Made by a program: the position numbers and the translations under genes | The notes under the pieces: model-generated | What the model was told of the DNA's origin: nothing | Databases searched by the model: none | What the model saw: only the letters and a program-made list of their open reading frames with translations | Shown here: piece by piece, positions 23,639 to 36,000 of the stretch | Layout: every line of letters begins with the position of its first letter | Numbering within the stretch: position 1 is the first letter of the stretch | Assembly (NCBI RefSeq): GCF_902167145.1 | Contig: NC_050100.1 | Location: forward strand, 215,816,081 to 215,880,080 | DNA: 64,000 nucleotides | Direction of reading: 5' to 3' | Source of the DNA: Zea mays | Taxonomy: Eukaryota > Streptophyta > Magnoliopsida > Poales > Poaceae

Positions 23639-26600
23639 TGTAACACCCGGGCTTTAAGGAACAAAGCCAGGTGCATCTCATACATGCGCCAAGAAGACAA
23701 CATATATAATAACATAGTGTGTAGAGATAAATGTCATAAAACATCAGAGTATTTATTACATAGCGGAAGACTTATTACAAAATAAAATAATAAAGATAAA
23801 ACGAACTAAGGATCGTCGGCGCCAATGTCAACTGAGAAACGCCACCTAGATCAGATCATACTCCTCGCCTTGTGGCTCCTCCTGAACCACCTGCTCTTCT
23901 CCTGTGGGGGGGTGTGAGACAGCAAGAGTGAGCTCACATACGTTCATAGCTCAACAAGTCGTGGGGAATAATGTGGCATGAACTCACCAAAGGTGGGAGT
24001 TCATGTAGTGTAAGGCTGATCAATGAAATAAAGGCTGAGGCTGAGCATTGCTTTTATAAGTTGGTCAAAATTTTATTAGCAATTACTAAGTGTAAGTAAA
24101 TACCAAACCTTAATAATAATAAAAAAAGTAATAGTAAAATAATCCCAAATGCGATGCAAATGCCCAATTAAATTTAAGTTCCATAAATTAATCATGTGAG
24201 GGTCCGAGCCGCTCATGACCGTGAGCACGGCTAGTATACCAGTTTTACACTCTGCAGAGGTTGCGCATCTTTACCCACAAGTCATGTTACCCATCTGCCA
24301 AGAGATGGCCAATCCCATACACCTCTACCGAGGAGGCGAGGCAGGGTAACACTACGAGGCCTTTACAAAGTTCCACTAGCTTCAGAAATCCCGCTACAGT
24401 TTATAGGAAGCTCCAGTGCAGGGTTCTTGCCTGACCGCCATCGCAGCAAAATCAACCCAAGGACCTCCCTACACTGACCACTCCCCTACTGCCCTTGCCC
24501 CTTTCGGGTAAGGAAGGCCTCCACTAGCTTTCCTAGTTAATCAGCCAAGGGCGTCCCATTATACCCTTGTGGTAGCACTGTTTTCCCGGGTGGTCGCTCC
24601 ATGTTCCCATTAACATAATGATCTTAACATGAGCAGTAATAATAAAAAGATAATAAAAGAGTAATCATGAATAGTGTATCTTCATACCCAAATCCACATA
24701 AAGCAATAGCAGGTACTACCCAAAAATGTTTCAGTGGTGAACAAGGTATAAAGATAACCAAAACTGGGGTAACCTATTGGGTCCCATCAAAATTATCCTA
24801 TGCAGATCATTATAATTAATAAGAACATGGCTGGGAAAAAGTAAGTGATCAAGGGCACAACTTGCCTTCAATGAGCTCCTGCTCAGCTACTTCAACCTGC
24901 TGCTCACCAGGATCCTCAGTCACGTGCTCTTCTACTCGCCACAATACAAACAAGCACAGTGTATACAGAGAAATTAACATTACACCAAACATAATAACAA
25001 ACTGAATGATAATGATCTACACGAAGCTACGAGACTAACGCAACTTGAACGGATCAAATCGGAGTTAAAACGGAGGGGTTATGAATTTCCGAAGGTTCTA
25101 TGTATTTTGTACTAGATTAAATAGAATTTAAATTTTGATATGACTTTCATATCAAAACAGATGTACTATTTGATAAAAATAATATTATAAAATTATAGAA
25201 ACTGGAATGGGTCAAAAAGGAGTTAAAATAAATTAAATATGATTTATACAAGTTTCTCGAATTATTTTTGTATTAAAATCAATTTCTAAATGATTTTCTC
25301 TGTTTTATAATCAGTCTGGACTGCGCGCTAAATCCCAGAATGTGCAGGGGCTAACTCAGAAGATTCACCAGACTCTGGTAACAGTAGAACAAGGACTGCG
25401 GGTTATTTCTTTTATTTTCCAGGGGCTCTTTAGCAAATTGGCACGGCGAAGGGGTATCTGCGCTTCAGAGCCATCGGATCCAAGTCCTGCGGCCATGATT
25501 AGATCCTACCGTTGAGGAATCTGTATGTGCCAGGGATCGTTGGATCCAAGATCTACGGGTAAGGTTCTATCAGACAAAGGGGTATCCTTGATTCAATCTC
25601 AGCCGCACACTGTCCATCCCACGGCCGAACGGCTTCTTCATCCTCCATACGTCTTTGCCTGGGGCCAGCCGTGCGCTGCACAGCCCTGATGTCGACCTTC
25701 CAGCAGGAGCGCCAAGCATCGCGCGGGTGCCCGCGATGGGGAGCAAGCCGGCCGGTGATGCCGCCGAGGGGGAGGAGTGGAAGTCCATCAGCGGCGAGAG
25801 ACACCGGTATGCGGGCCAAGGCGGACGAGGAGAGTAGCGAAACGGCGGTCGGATCTCACTGTCACTCAGCTGCCTCGTCTTCCTCCCTCAAGCTCTCGAT
25901 TCACTGATGCTACTCGATGAGCAGGGCAGGGCGGTTGACAAGGAGGTTATTTTGCCGGCCATCAGACCCCACAAATCACCGACCACTACCGCAGTAAACA
26001 AGGCACAGAATACGCGAGTATAAAACTCCCAGGGAGATACGCACCGGAGATCCAAGTGATGACTGGAATGATGGCCGCCGGAGACGCCAGATGCGGACGA
26101 CCCTTCCCCCGGCAAGCGCTACTCCACCGGCGAGCCTCACAGCGGCAATCGGCACGAGCTCTCTCTCACGGGTAACAGCGCGTTTCACTCTCCCTCCCTG
26201 ATTTCTCTCTGCAGGCAACGCGGTGCATCCCGACTCGTGGGCAACTGCGGCGGCGATGTCATGCGCATGGCGATCCGGGGTCTTATCCCACGACGCGGCG
26301 GACTCGGTCAGTCGTTCCTCAAATCATGCGTGGCGGCGGAGATTTCGGTCATGGCCGTTGCGGAGGCGCGGGATGACACGCGGGTCCCAGCAGCAGCGGC
26401 GTGAGTGAGATGAATGCGACAGACAGACGAGGTCCCATATTCCAGTGAAGCAGATTTGCCCAACGCGTGGATGGCCACTGACAGGCATGGCCCGCCTGTC
26501 GGCGCACGTCAGTGGCTGGGCTGTACAGGGCAACTGGTTATCTGGGCCGAGACCAAGAGTTTGAGCCCACGCGCCATTTTATCCTCAATTTATATTGTGG

Positions 26601-27022
26601 CCTTAAAAGTACTAATTTTTGGAAATATATGAATTTCCTTTATATTTTATACACTCTCTTTTGCAAATTCTCAATTTAGGTCTTAAATCCAAATGTGGAC
26701 ATTAATGTATTTATTTATATGGTTATTTTCTCTATTTTGTGTACCCTTTTCCTTCTCCTTTTCATGGTTTTGTTTTCAAATTAGGGTTTGGATGTTGTGG
26801 GCACATTATTACATTGCTATTGATACTTTTATTTTTATTATCCACAAATGCACAATCAAATAAACCCCAGCATGATGCACAATTTATTTGGGTGTCTCTT
26901 GTTAATGGTTTATTTGTGTAAGTAATGTGTTCACATGAAATGATATATAGAGATGACACACTCATGTATACAAAGGGATATAATTTTCTCCTTTTCGATT
27001 TTCTTACAAAGTGGATGTTACA
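23639..27022 (-). repeat. 3' LTR of the chromovirus (about 3.4 kb)
   Basis: On the minus strand it begins TGTAACATCC right after the purine tract and ends CCCGGGTGTTACA at the target duplication. The length fits the long LTRs of Tekay elements. The part around 25550-26400 is GC-rich with overlapping chance frames; the rest is AT-rich. No full partner exists on the other side of the element. Confidence 0.7.
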
Positions 27023-27045
27023 AATCCTACCCCCTTAAAAAGAAT
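27023..27045 (-). other. Polypurine tract of the chromovirus
   Basis: The minus strand reads CTTTTTAAGGGGGTAGGATT directly before TGTAACATCC. This is the typical end of internal sequence in Del/Tekay elements. Confidence 0.8.
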
Positions 27046-27059
27046 CTCGTCCTCGAGAT

Positions 27060-29990
27060 TTAGGAGGAGCGAGGGAAGAGACGGGGAAAATCTATGCGGA
27101 GCTCTTCTTCTCTTTTCCAGGTTGCTTCATCTTCACCATGGTGACTCCATTGTACTTTGCACATCTTTATCACCTTATTCCTTGTAACTCGAGTCAATGT
27201 ATCCAAAATCTTGATCGGGTACTCCGTGTAAGTCAAATCACCCTGAACACTAAGTTCTCCCATTGGTAACTGTTCCTCAGGGACACGGAGACACTTCTTG
27301 AGCTGAGACACGTGGAATACATTATGCACATCTGATAGACTAGCAGGTAGTTCGAGTTGATATGCCATCTCTCCAACTCGCCTAAAGATCAAGAATGGTC
27401 CAATGTAGCGAGGGGACAATTTGCCCTTAACCTTGAATCTCCTCATTCCACGAAATGGTGACACCTTGAGGTACACATAATCTCCTTCTTCAAATTCCAG
27501 TGGCCTCCTTCTATTATCAGCATAACTCTTTTGCCTGGTTTGAGCCACCCTCAAATTCTCTCGAATTATACGGACTTTTTTTCTGCCTCTTGAATAAGTT
27601 CAGGTCCAAAGAACTGTCTTCCTCTCGCCTGGTCCAAAATAGAGGAGTCCTGCATTTCCTGCCATATAGAGTCTCGAACGGTGACATCTTCAGACTGGCC
27701 TGATAACTATTATTACATGAGAACTCAGCATACAGTAGACTTTTATCCCAACTTCCTCCATGTTGAAGGGCACAAGCTCTCAACATATCCTCCAAAACTT
27801 GATTTGTCCTTTCAGTCTGTCCATCAGTCTGAGGGTGATAAGCTGTACTAAAATTCAATTTTGTACTCATATTCTCATGAAAGCTTCTCCAAAATCTTGA
27901 GGTAAACTGCGAACCTCGATCAGACACGATCTTCTTTGGTACTCCATGCAAACACACAATCCGAGCCATATATACTTCTGCTAGCTGAGAACCTTTATAA
28001 GTAGTCTTGACAGGAATAAAGTGAGCCACTTTAGTCAATCTATCCACAATCACCCATATAGCATCATATCCTTTCTGGGTGCGAGGCAATCCAGTAATAA
28101 AATCCATACCAATCTCTTCCCACTTCCACTCGGGTAGCTTTAATGGGTGTAGTAGTCCAGTTGGTCTTTGGTGTTTTGCCTTAACTCTTTGACACACCTC
28201 GCACATAGCCACATGTACAGCCACACCTCTCTTCAATTCATACCACCAATACTTTTGCTTCAAATCCTGATACATCTTGGTACTACCAGGATGAATAGAT
28301 TAATCCGAGTCATGGGCTTCTTTTTTTGTTAATGGTTTCACGAAGGCTTTCAATATCAGGAACACATATCCTGTCCTTGAACCACACAGTGCCTTGCTCA
28401 TCTTTCGTGAATTCCGAACCTCGACTTTCAGTAATCAGATCCCTAATCTCTTATATCTTAGCATCACCAACCTGTCCTTCTGCGGATTTCTTGCTCCAAG
28501 GTAAGTTCCACATCAATAGTAACTCCTTCAGTGTGAGCAACTATCCCCAGGTTAAGTCTCCCGAAATCCTTAACAATCTCATCAGGTAGCTAGGCAACAA
28601 CAGCTGAATGAACATGCTCTTTGCGACTCAAGGCATCTGCAACCAATTTTGCCTTGCCCGGGTGATAGTGAATCTCCAAATCATAATCCTTAATAAGCTC
28701 CAACCAACGGCGTTGTCTAAGGTTGAGATCCTTCTGAATGAATATATACTTCAAGCTCTTATGGTCCATGTATACTTGGCACTTGGTTCCCATAATGTAG
28801 TGTCTCCAAATCTTAAGTGCATGCACAACGGCAGCCAGTTCCAAGTCGTGAGTGGGGTAGTTCAATTCATGTTTCCGCAACTGACGAGATGCATAGGCGA
28901 TCACATGTCCTTCTTGCATGAGCACACATCCAAGTCCTTGGCCACATGCATCACAATAAATGTCAAATCCCTTCTGTAGATCTGGCATAACCAATACTGG
29001 TGGTGACATCAATCTCTCCTTCAATTGATCAAAGCTTTCTTGGCACTTCTCATCCCACTTGAATTCTCTTCCTTTCTCCAAAAGCGAGGTCATAGGCTTG
29101 GCAATCTTAGAGAACCCTTCAATAAATCTCCGATAATATCCTGTGAGTCCCAAGAAACTCCGAATCTCAGTAACTGTAGTGGGCACTCTCCACTCCATTA
29201 TCTCCTTCACTTTAGCAGGATCCACTGCTATTCCTCCATTAGAAATAATATGTCCAAGGAATGGCACCTTGTCAATCCAAAACTCGGACCTGCTAAACTT
29301 GGCGTAGAGTTCATTATCTCTTAGCTTCTGTAGCACCAGCCTCAGGTGTTCCTCATGATGACTTTCACTCTTAGAATAGATAAGAATATCGTCGATAAAT
29401 ACTACGACGAATCCGTCCAAATAATCCATGAACACCTTATTCTTCAGATCCATAAAATAGGCTGGTGCATTAGTTAGTCCAAATGACATAATGGTGAACT
29501 CATATAAACTATATCGGGTCGAGAAATCCGTCTTGGGCACATCCGATGGCCTAATATTCATTTGTTGGTAACCCGATCGGAGATCAATCTTCGAGAATAC
29601 CCTAGCATCTCTCATCCGATCAAATAAATCCTCCATGCGGGGTAATGGATACTTGTTCTTCATAATGACATCATTAAGTGACCTATAATCCACACAATCC
29701 GTTGCGACCCATCCTTCTTCTGCACAATTAGAATCTGTGCTCCACAAGGTGAAGAATTCGGACGAATATATCCAACCTCTTGTAATTCCATTAATTGCTT
29801 CTTAGGTTCCTTTAGTTCTTCTACGGACATCCTATATAACCGTTTAGAAATAGGAGCAGTCCCTAGGTAAGAGATCAATGACAAACTCAACTTCCGTATC
29901 TGGTGGCATCCCTGGTAACTCCTCTGGAAAGACATCCGGAAAATCCTTGACCACATGGATGTTGTCACCAATAAACTTCCCATCGACTAA
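27060..29990 (-). pseudogene. Chromovirus pol remnant (RT, RNase H, integrase, chromodomain)
   Basis: On the minus strand, a linker (VKDFPDVFPEELPGMPPDTE, about 29960-29890) leads into reverse transcriptase. The frame changes near 29700. RT motifs include [16 protein letters not shown] and [11 protein letters not shown] (F replaces the usual first Y of YxDD). RNase H follows ([26 protein letters not shown]), ending at 28590. Integrase is at 28275-27517: the CC part of its zinc finger (CEVCQRVK), then GMDFITGL, SDRGSQF and HPQTDGQTERTN. The C-terminal part at 27554-27060 continues in another frame and ends in a chromodomain-like EDEATWKREEELR. At least three frame breaks make it non-functional. 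Gag, CCHC and protease active site are absent. Confidence 0.87.
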
Positions 29991-30660
29991 GAATGCCGCT
30001 AGTTTGGTGGCGGTAGTTACTGCAATTCCAACTTCAAATCTTTTTCCTTTGGAACTGTTGAGTTCTATGGTTCCTTTAGCACGGTGTATAAACTGCCTTT
30101 ACCTTTCTTAACCACGACATACCAAGGATCACGGCTATAGTGCTCTCTTCTAACACTATAGGGGTAGCCCATCTGGGTTAGAAACACAGGGTAAGAAAGG
30201 AAGATTTGTAGACAAGGCGAGTAATTACGAGGAATGTTACTGCGGGGGATTTATTAGCTAAGTAGATTAGTGTGTCACATACTAACGCTAATACATTACC
30301 TTATGGTGGTACATGCTAAGATGCCCGTCTATACTATTTCAATCAATCAAAGAAGCAAATCAGACATTGATCATTAGAACAATCAACCAACATTTTTAAT
30401 AGAGAAAATAAATTTAATTTTTGTCTTAGGTCTCCTATCTCTTCAAAAGGTTATGAATGTAGGATTCCAAGGTGTGAAATCCATCTTGTCTCAGAGTAGA
30501 AAAGGTAAGAATGATCAGAGTAGAACAGTAGAAGGTGAGACAGGATCAAGTTAAGTATAGAAAGAATCAGAGTAAGGTAAGTATAGAATGAATCAGAATA
30601 AGGTAAGTAGGTAAGGGTTTTGTCCATTTCTATCTAGGTTTCGTCCTACAGTCAACATTT
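29991..30660. other. Chromovirus leader remnant without gag
   Basis: Only about 670 bases separate the pol linker from the primer-binding site. A short run near 30130 reads ILGMSWL in one minus-strand frame and may be the end of the protease. The rest is leader-like. A gag gene of normal size cannot fit, so it has been deleted. Confidence 0.55.
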
Positions 30661-30672
30661 CCTCTGATACCA
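30661..30672 (-). other. Primer-binding site (initiator tRNA-Met) of the chromovirus
   Basis: The minus strand reads TGGTATCAGAGG four bases inside the short 5' LTR remnant. TGGTATCAGAG is complementary to the 3' end of plant initiator methionine tRNA. Confidence 0.85.
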
Positions 30673-30676
30673 CTTC

Positions 30677-30715
30677 TGTAGCACCCGGCTTTGTCCTTTA
30701 AAACCGGGTGTTACA
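30677..30715 (-). repeat. Collapsed 5' LTR of the chromovirus (39 bp)
   Basis: Between the primer-binding site and the CTCAC duplication there are only 39 bases, with the ends TGTAACACCCGG and GGGTGCTACA on the minus strand. These are the outer bases of an LTR with nothing in between. The piece is itself close to palindromic. Without U3 and R sequence it cannot act as a promoter. Confidence 0.75.
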
Positions 30716-31131
30716 CTCACCTGAACTTAAAGCTAATCATTCCATACAACAAATTGTTGAAGTTATTTCAGACCATGAGAAGTATCCAAGGTATGTATGG
30801 TTGACGGTCTTTTGACTAAAAACTTTTATGCTCACTTACTATGCTACTTTCGATTACAAATGGACACGGTGTGAGTTGATTTTCACATCTTTCCCACAGA
30901 CTCAGTAAGCTCTTGTCTGATCTAATGGATGGGAGTCGTATCTTGATATTCTTCCAAACAAAAAAGGATTGCAATAAGATCACTCGACAGCTTAGAATTG
31001 ATGGGTGGCCAGCATTATCTATACATGGTGATAAAGCTCAAGCTGAACGGGACTATGTTCTTGCAGAGTTTAAGAGCGGCAAGAGCCCCATAATGGCTGC
31101 CACAGGTGTGGCAGCACGTGGTCTTGATATG

Positions 31132-33043
31132 ATGATTTATTTGAATATTAGGATTAGGTAGTAGTTCCAAGTGCTCAAGGATGATAAGTCGGAGGGTTGT
31201 TGAGCTGCGATTGCTTGAGTGAACTGAACTTGTGGATTGGTGGTGTATACCAAGGTGCCATCATGTCAAAGGTAGATAATTTCCCCCCGTGGTTTACCTC
31301 ATTTGAGCGTGAGCATTGGCAGTGTTACACATGCAGCTCAACTTTGAGCTATCATGGTAATGTTCCCTTTCCGAAAAAAGTAGCATGCAACCGAATATGC
31401 ATTTCACACTATAGTTGATTTCTTAGCTTGATTTGAATTCCTTGATCCCTTCATATCTGACCATTTTGGAACATTTAGGTATTGTGTTGCTGCCCTCTTC
31501 ATTCATTCTTTGTCCTTGTAATTGAATTCTTTTCAATCCAATAGTCTGCTTTTTCTTGCAAGTATTTTTGGCTTACCTTTCTACATTTTCTTTGTAAATC
31601 CATGTTTAATTTGTTTAGAATTAATTGGAGCAATAATTTTTTTCAGAGATGTATTGCAAAATTTTAGGCATAAAACATTTGTATACAAACGACAATATCA
31701 ATTTCAAATATATTTGTTTGCATAAATGCACATTCTTCACGAGTAGCATGTCCATGGATCTCCTTTGCATTCATTTACGAGTAGTAGCAAGAGAGAAATG
31801 CAGAGGGAGGAAGTGAAGGATATAGTAGTAGAGTAGAAAGGAGAAGCAGCAGTACAAGAAATTGGCAGGTTGTGCGGTAGAAGCGTGCCTTTGGGTTCCA
31901 CACGCGAATGCTTGGGCGAATGGTGCGAATAGGGGCTGAGAGGATGTGCATGCCTGCACCTTCTTGTTTTTGAGATGTGATCTCTATTCTCCATATGTAC
32001 TTGGCTTAGCATACTTTTGTTTCATGAATACAGTTCTGCTACTATCACTGGTAAGTAGTAAATATGGATGAGAAAATTATTTCCAATCTCATGGATTTTT
32101 TTACTGCTGATTGTGGAATTGTGAAATCTGCAGACCTCAAACTCACTCCTTAATGATCTCTTGGTTATACAGAATCCTCATGCATGCACTATACATACAT
32201 GATCTCTTGGTTATATCAACCATATTGTTGACTGCAAACTGTAACCTAACACCATTATGTTTTGTTTCAGGATATTAACTCTAGAGGAGGTAAAGCATCC
32301 CAGTCAGTTATCAAAACTACTCTTATGTCTTGTTATAAAATTTAAATCCTTATTAGAAGCATCATTCGTTGCAAATCTTATATATATATATATATATGTG
32401 TGATTTTATTTGTTTCGGTTTAGTTATGTATTGATTGTTGCCAAACACTTTGAGAGATATTGAGGTTGATGATATGTGTTGTTCGTTTTGATGTAATAAT
32501 TTTGCAGTAATATTATATTGAATAAAATTTGTGTGCGGGTACTCTGAATTCACTGTGTTTGGGCTTTCTTTTAGATATTTTATTTCTTGCATTTCTAGAA
32601 CTAAATTGTGTACGACAAACTATATATATTAATAAAAGGACAAAAATGTAAACTGTAGGAATAATCATCATTTTAACCGCTTCTCTTATTTTATTTAAGC
32701 ATTGTCCTTATCCCGGTACCACATATGAAATTGAACGTAGGACGGTAGGAGTATATTTCGTATGTAGACCAAATGGCTAAAAACATCCAATATTTTCATA
32801 AACTGAAAATGCAGAGAAAGCAACAAAGTTGTATCAATATACAGCCATACAAGCTTAGTATTGGATGGTTTTTAATTTGTATAGCAAAGCACAGGCACAT
32901 ACATATATATCTTTTAATGTATGTAAATCTTCTTAACCTTTAAAATATACTAACAAGAAGGTAACGATAATTAATGTTTCTACATCTCAATATATTTTAT
33001 GATTATATGTTGACTCCGTAGCAACGTACGGACATACACCTAT
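31132..33043. other. Right part of the Helitron-like unit, no recognised gene
   Basis: After ARGLDM the helicase similarity stops abruptly. A short plus frame at 31197-31418 has a possible donor at 31358 but no family I recognise. The rest is AT-rich, with an (AT)n run at about 32377-32396. It ends in the Helitron-type hairpin. Confidence 0.45.
33016..33031 (+). other. Helitron-type 3' hairpin
   Basis: CCGTAGCAACGTACGG can fold with a five-base stem (CCGTA with TACGG) and lies nine bases before the CTAT end. Such a hairpin close to the 3' end is diagnostic for Helitrons. Confidence 0.5.
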
Positions 33044-36000
33044 TAAATAAAATAAATATGGTCTTGAGTTTTGGAAGCGAGACCTGTCACCAAAGATGGG
33101 TCCGTTGGTGAATCTGGTCCATGCAACCTATAAGGTCTTGGGCCGGACCGCAGGCCGCAGGGCCTAAAATCACATGACGATGGAGTGGCGGACTGCAGAT
33201 GGCCACGCTATCACCTTGAGGCCTCAGCGACGCATGCGGATGCGGCTCTGACCTCTGACAAAAACTTTTGCTATTTTTTGGCTGGAGGGAGCCCCACAGA
33301 CAGAGAACGCAGAAACGCGGCTGTGAGTTCTTTTTCAACTGAAACCAAAATGGTTGCAACCGTGTTTTTAGTCAGATTTTTTTGCTTAATTTCCTAATAA
33401 GGGTCTGAAAACACACACTCGGTCTCTTGCTTCCACTGTTGTCAGTATAATTTCGTTTGGTGTCTTGGTGGTCACTCCCTCTGTTTCGGTCGGCCAACGA
33501 AAAAAAAAACACGCAGAGAAGCTGCGGGACAGTTTGGTTCGTCCAGGCCACATGTCGCTGCTGGCGGCATCTACGGATGGAAACGGGCGGGGAAACCGGC
33601 CGGAAGTCAAAAGGGATCGTGCGGAAGCAGCCGCAGGACGCAGCAGCCCGCTGCCCGCGGGCCGCCCATGACCGGCTGCTCGCTCCCCCCCGCGGCGTGC
33701 TGCAGCCTGCAGTGAAGCGAACCCAGGGCGAGGCACGGGAAAGGGGCAAGAGAGAGCAGAGAAGCTGTGGCCTGCCTGCCTGGCACCTGCTCAGTTCCAG
33801 AACGAGAGTCCTCCGAGTCCTCTGCCGTGTGTTTTCCGATCGTCGGGCTCGGGCACGAGCACGACACGGTCAAAGATCTCCCTCCTCGGGCCGATCTCCC
33901 CTGGCGCCGGACCTGACACCCGGATCTCCCGAGAAGCGGTCACGCCGAGGCTGCGGTTGGGCGGGCAGCAGGGCATGGAACTTCCAGACCGTTGCCGTTG
34001 CAGGGCATGGGGTGCTGTGACAAGCGAGGCACAAGAGAACGTGACATGACATCTACTACTACTACTACTCATCAGCGTACTGTTGTCGACGACGAGCGCT
34101 TGACCGCTCGACCCCGCCGTAGCCTCTCGGAGAAGACATCGGACACTGCATGTGCAGGGACGAATTGCGCGCTTTCTAGTTCTCGCTGTACGCACGCAGG
34201 ACATGCAGCTAGTTTTTTAGCAGTACCGTACCGGTGCGGCCCGTACGTGCAAATCTGTACGCGTTGGTTCTCCTCCTGCTACTACAGCAGAACTTTTATC
34301 AAGTGTAGCCTTTCGTACCGGACGGACCCACTAGGCTGCTAGGTACGCTCGCGATCGCGTCAGCGCCACTGCCGCGCGCTAGTTTTTTTTTTTTTTGTTT
34401 TCCACTGGTCGTTCAGGCTCTCCGGTTCGCGGTTCCGCCCCTAGGGAGTAGGGAGTGCTAGTGCGGCGTACTAGCCTTTTTACCGATGCTGTTGCCGCAC
34501 CGGGTAGGGGCGGCCCCGTCATTGCGCGCCTCAACCTGTCAATCAACCAAACCTGCGCGGACGCGAGCCTGGAGGCCTGGAGCCTCGCCCTACCTGCAGC
34601 CTTTCTTTTTTAACCGTCGCCCGCTCGCTGCCGTACACGGCGCAGGGCCCCGGCGGTGGTTTCTGGTTGGCCGCAGGGGCTGCCGGCCGTTAGACGAGTC
34701 CCCTCCGCCCGCCGGCGTGGGCCCGCCGAAAGCGCCCGGTCCTTCTCCCCCACTTCCTTCCAGTCCCAGCCCAGGACGCTGCGCCTGCGGAGCGCCGGGC
34801 CGGCCGCTTCCACGAAACCGCAGCCGCGGGCCGGGGGGACGGCCGCGTACACCCACTGCCGCGGCACATGCCGCTGTCCTTGCCCTCCGATGGAGTACTA
34901 GGATATATATCGCGCCTGTGACGCGCGGTGCGGTGGACGACGATCCACCGCGCGCGCCCCCGCACATTTTCCACAGGCGGGCGGGCACGCGACACGACAC
35001 ACCCATGCAGCAGCTGCACGGCTGCGATACCACGTACATGCATGATCACCAGGTACACTGTACACAGGTCGTCGCAGTTTTGTCACTGCGAACCAGGGAT
35101 CGGAGGCCGACGGATTCGTGCGGCGATCGAGTGGCTTTGCTAGTAGTGCCGTGTTGGGTCAAAGAACGGGCAATCATTTCTACTAGTTGGAAAGCTGCAG
35201 GGGGATAGCTGGCCGCCGAGACTTTTGGGCACAAGTGCATGTGTCAGGAATATCGTTCGCGCGCGGATGCAAGCGGATTCCGATCCATCGGTACATGACG
35301 CACACGCAACACGCAAACATGCAACAACGGGTGTCTGTCTCCATCGAGCCGGCCACCACCACCCACCACCAGTCTTCGTTTCTCGCTATCACATAAAAGC
35401 TGTGAGCCTGTGACCAAGAAAATAACCTCTGCGGGCCGCCTGAAATTTTTTTTTCACGGAGGCACACGGCAACTGATGCGCGCAACACATGATTTATGAT
35501 GGAGTAGAGTAGGCTGGTCCAGACCTAAAAAAAGTGCCGGACAGAGATTTTACTATGCCACTTTCTCATGTGAAAAGATGCCTCTGCCAGTCGTTAGCTA
35601 GCTTTCAGTGGTCAGATCTTGACTAGGGTGCAGCAGAGGAAAGAGCAGTGCATGTCCTCGCATTTTTTTGACCGCGCGCCCGTACTACGCGCGCAGGACC
35701 GATATTTTTATTATTAGTAGTATGTTAGTATTATTCACACGACGGTTGGCTGGTGCAGCTACCTGCTACTGCTGCCCGTGGATCAGACGGCCACTGATGA
35801 ATTGGAGGATGGACCTCTTCTGGCTCCTGCCTTTCGCAGTGCTAGTTACTGCACCGCTCCCTAGCTCGCTGCTAGCCTCTGCTTAGATCGACCAAACGCA
35901 AAGTACTCCCTAGGTTTAGCTTGTACCGTACCTAGGTTCAACTAACACTGCAATAAAAAAGAAATCATAGAATACATATTTGGGAGAGCTCTAAACCCTT

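Larger units (their letters stand above)
23639..30715 (-). mobile_element. Tekay-like (Del) chromovirus, degenerate Gypsy element
   Basis: A 7.08-kb minus-strand element flanked by the 5-bp duplication CTCAC (23634-23638 and 30716-30720). The ends read TGTAACACCCGG and CCGGGTGTTACA. It has a long 3' LTR (23639-27022), a purine tract, pol with reverse transcriptase, RNase H and integrase carrying a C-terminal chromodomain, and a primer-binding site for initiator tRNA-Met. A chromodomain places it in the chromoviruses. Gag and most of the protease are missing, and the 5' LTR is reduced to 39 bases. It interrupts exon 5 of the helicase fragment, so it is younger than the capture. Confidence 0.87.

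Noticed and set aside
25553..26220. GC-rich frames that might be a captured gene inside the chromovirus LTR
   Set aside because: They lie within the single long LTR and have no domain. Base composition alone explains them. Without a second LTR copy a capture cannot be tested here.
23639..30715. Interpretation as a DNA transposon because of about 35-bp terminal inverted repeats
   Set aside because: The content is Gypsy pol with a chromodomain, an initiator tRNA-Met primer site, a purine tract and a 5-bp duplication, so it is an LTR retrotransposon with a degraded 5' LTR.
34486..35208. A 240-codon plus ORF in the interval left of the bHLH gene
   Set aside because: GC-rich, proline/arginine-biased, overlapped by equally long minus-strand frames, with no domain and no splice or promoter context that favours it.
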